Source: Vibrio navarrensis
GTDB taxonomy: Bacteria > Pseudomonadota > Gammaproteobacteria > Enterobacterales > Vibrionaceae
Assembly (NCBI RefSeq): GCF_015767675.1
Contig: NZ_CP065217.1
Location: 1,984,001-2,048,000 of the forward strand
Direction of reading: 5' to 3'
Length of the DNA stretch: 64,000 bases
In this document: positions 62,502-64,000 of the stretch, one piece after another
Layout: each line of letters starts with the position of its first letter
Numbering within the stretch: position 1 is the stretch's first letter
Notes under the pieces: generated by a model
Databases searched by the model: none
What the model was told of the DNA's origin: nothing
What the model saw: only the letters and a program-made list of their open reading frames with translations
Position numbers and translations under genes: made by a program

Positions 62502-63878
62502 ATGAACGACCTGCAATCTTTGCTACAAACTATCGATAACTTTGTCTGGGGACCACCACTGCTGATCCTGCTGGTTGGTACGGGCATCTACTTCACCTTT
62601 ACTCTTGGCTTAATACAGTTCAAACATTTACCGACCGCTTTAGCGATGGTCTTTAGTAAAGAGAAATCCACCGACAAACAGGGTGATGTGTCCAGTTTTG
62701 CTGCGCTGTGCACCGCACTTTCCGCCACCATTGGTACCGGTAATATCGTCGGTGTCGCCACGGCCATTAAACTCGGTGGCCCGGGTGCGCTGTTTTGGAT
62801 GTGGCTTGCTGCCTTATTCGGCATGGCAACCAAATACGCGGAATGCTTACTGGCGGTGAAATATCGCAAAGTAGATGAAAAAGGACAGATGATCGGCGGT
62901 CCTATGTACTACTTGCAATACGGTGTCGGCTCAAAAGCGTTGGCAATTTTGTTTGCTGTGTTCGCTCTTGGCGTTGCGTGTTTCGGTATCGGTACCTTCC
63001 CGCAGGTAAATGCCATCCTTGATGCGAGCGAAATTTCTCTGGGTGTGTCACGAGAAATAGCCGCGTCGGTGCTCACTCTGCTGGTAGCGTTCGTCACTTT
63101 AGGCGGCATCAAATCAATTGCAAGCGTGGCAGGCAAAGTGGTTCCTGCGATGGCGCTGTTTTATGTTCTGGCTTGTCTGAGCGTCATCATCATGAATGGC
63201 GATCAACTGCTCAGCGCGCTTGAGCTGGTGCTGACTTCAGCGTTTAGCTCAACGGCGGCAACTGGTGGCTTCCTTGGCGCAAGTATCATGTTAGCTATCC
63301 AATCGGGTATAGCGCGCGGTGTGTTCTCCAACGAATCGGGCCTAGGCAGTGCGCCTATGGCGGCCGCGGCGGCCAAAACCGACTCTTGTGTAAAACAGGG
63401 GTTGATCTCCATGACTGGCACCTTCTTCGACACCATCGTTATCTGTACCATGACGGGGCTGGCACTCATCCTTACGGGCGCTTGGCAAAGTGATTTCTCT
63501 GGCGCGGCGATGACAACCCATGCGTTTGCCGTTGGGCTCAATGCGGAAACTCTGGGGCCCATTCTGGTTTCAATCGGCCTGATGTTTTTTGCCTTTACCA
63601 CTATCTTGGGCTGGAACTACTACGGCGAGCGCTGTGTGGTCTTTTTGCTCGGCACCAAGGCGGTATTGCCCTACAAGGTGATTTTCTTAGCGCTGGTCGC
63701 CTCTGGCGCGTTTATGCAACTCGACATGATTTGGATTTTAGCTGACATCGTGAACGGTTTGATGGCCATTCCCAATTTGATCGGCTTGATCGCGCTACGC
63801 CACGTGGTCATCGAAGAGACCAAGCTCTTTTTTCAGTCCGCATCGCGCAATGACGAGTTGGACACGGTAAACGCATAA
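62502..63878 (+). CDS. Sodium:alanine/glycine symporter (AGCS family)
   Basis: 458 aa, about 11 transmembrane helices. Imports alanine or glycine with sodium. Family marks are FAALCTALSATIGTGNIVGVATAI (about residues 66-89), GGPGALFWMWLAALFGMATKYAE, ARGVFSNESGLGSAPMAAAAA (about 269-289) and the late GWNYYGERC. AAGGGGAAA precedes the ATG. The 135 bp between riboswitch and gene contains hairpins (for example AAGATC-GCT-GATCTT near 62,442) likely to form the expression platform. Glycine is the likely substrate, given the riboswitch. Confidence 0.96.
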   Translation: MNDLQSLLQTIDNFVWGPPLLILLVGTGIYFTFTLGLIQFKHLPTALAMVFSKEKSTDKQGDVSSFAALCTALSATIGTGNIVGVATAIKLGGPGALFWMWLAALFGMATKYAECLLAVKYRKVDEKGQMIGGPMYYLQYGVGSKALAILFAVFALGVACFGIGTFPQVNAILDASEISLGVSREIAASVLTLLVAFVTLGGIKSIASVAGKVVPAMALFYVLACLSVIIMNGDQLLSALELVLTSAFSSTAATGGFLGASIMLAIQSGIARGVFSNESGLGSAPMAAAAAKTDSCVKQGLISMTGTFFDTIVICTMTGLALILTGAWQSDFSGAAMTTHAFAVGLNAETLGPILVSIGLMFFAFTTILGWNYYGERCVVFLLGTKAVLPYKVIFLALVASGAFMQLDMIWILADIVNGLMAIPNLIGLIALRHVVIEETKLFFQSASRNDELDTVNA

Positions 63879-63886
63879 CCAACAGC

Positions 63887-63916
63887 AAAAAGCCCACGAT
63901 CTCACGTGGGCTTTTT
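63887..63916. terminator. Bidirectional terminator
   Basis: AAAAAGCCCACG and CGTGGGCTTTTT, 12-bp perfect stem, 8 bp past the symporter stop. Confidence 0.92.
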
Positions 63917-63942
63917 AACATTCCATTACGCTCAAAACCGCT

Positions 63943-64000
63943 TTAATCTCTCAGCCACTGATGGGGCACTTGAGCACCTTGCTTTTTGAAGAACTCTGGA
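63943..64000 (-). CDS. C-terminal end of an unidentified gene
   Basis: The window's last bases read on the minus strand as PEFFKKQGAQVPHQWLRD and a TAA stop, ending 27 bp before the shared terminator. Too short to identify. Confidence 0.55.
   Translation of the reverse strand, partial: PEFFKKQGAQVPHQWLRD

Overview
The window is Vibrio DNA, most likely Vibrio vulnificus. This rests on the V. vulnificus/V. parahaemolyticus-style attC repeats, cassette genes shared with the V. cholerae superintegron (RelBE, HigBA2), and a Vibrio core-gene block on the right. Species is inferred from recall of family features, not from a search.

Bases 1-45,680 are one continuous stretch of a chromosomal (super)integron. 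I placed 67 attC sites: 65 intact sites of 119-124 bp, one unusual 91-bp site, and one split by an IS. All have the same orientation. On the + strand they run from TAACG to TTGTTA, so cassettes read right to left and the attI end lies to the right. About half the cassettes (33 plus one composite) carry genes: seven GNAT-type acetyltransferases, a Nudix hydrolase, AlaX, ASCH, SUKH, DfsB-like and DUF proteins, two HEPN-like proteins, a DUF4263 (Shedu-like) nuclease, and four complete toxin-antitoxin modules plus one broken one. The other 34 have no convincing gene. They fall into repeated families (A, 21 full copies; B, 9; C, 3; D, 1) that share short sequence blocks and seem to descend from one ancestor. 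Three ISAs1-family copies and two ISL3-family copies have landed in the array, splitting a GNAT gene, an attC and a relE toxin gene.

The array stops at 45,680, where a TAACGC core is followed by about 115 bp that is not attC (possibly attI). An IS1634-family element (45,796-47,548) and a 5'-truncated IS3-family element (to about 48,675) follow. No integrase gene is visible.

From 48.7 kb the sequence is ordinary chromosome with higher GC. It holds a small gene, the oxidative pentose-phosphate operon zwf-pgl-gnd (minus strand), a CitA/CitB-type two-component system (minus), a small gene behind an FNR-like box (plus), a four-gene exporter operon (TolC-like, HlyD-like and two ABC-2 permeases, with no ATPase), a coiled-coil membrane protein and a 52-aa membrane protein (minus), and a tandem glycine riboswitch controlling a sodium:alanine/glycine symporter. 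The 3' end of an unidentified gene closes the window.
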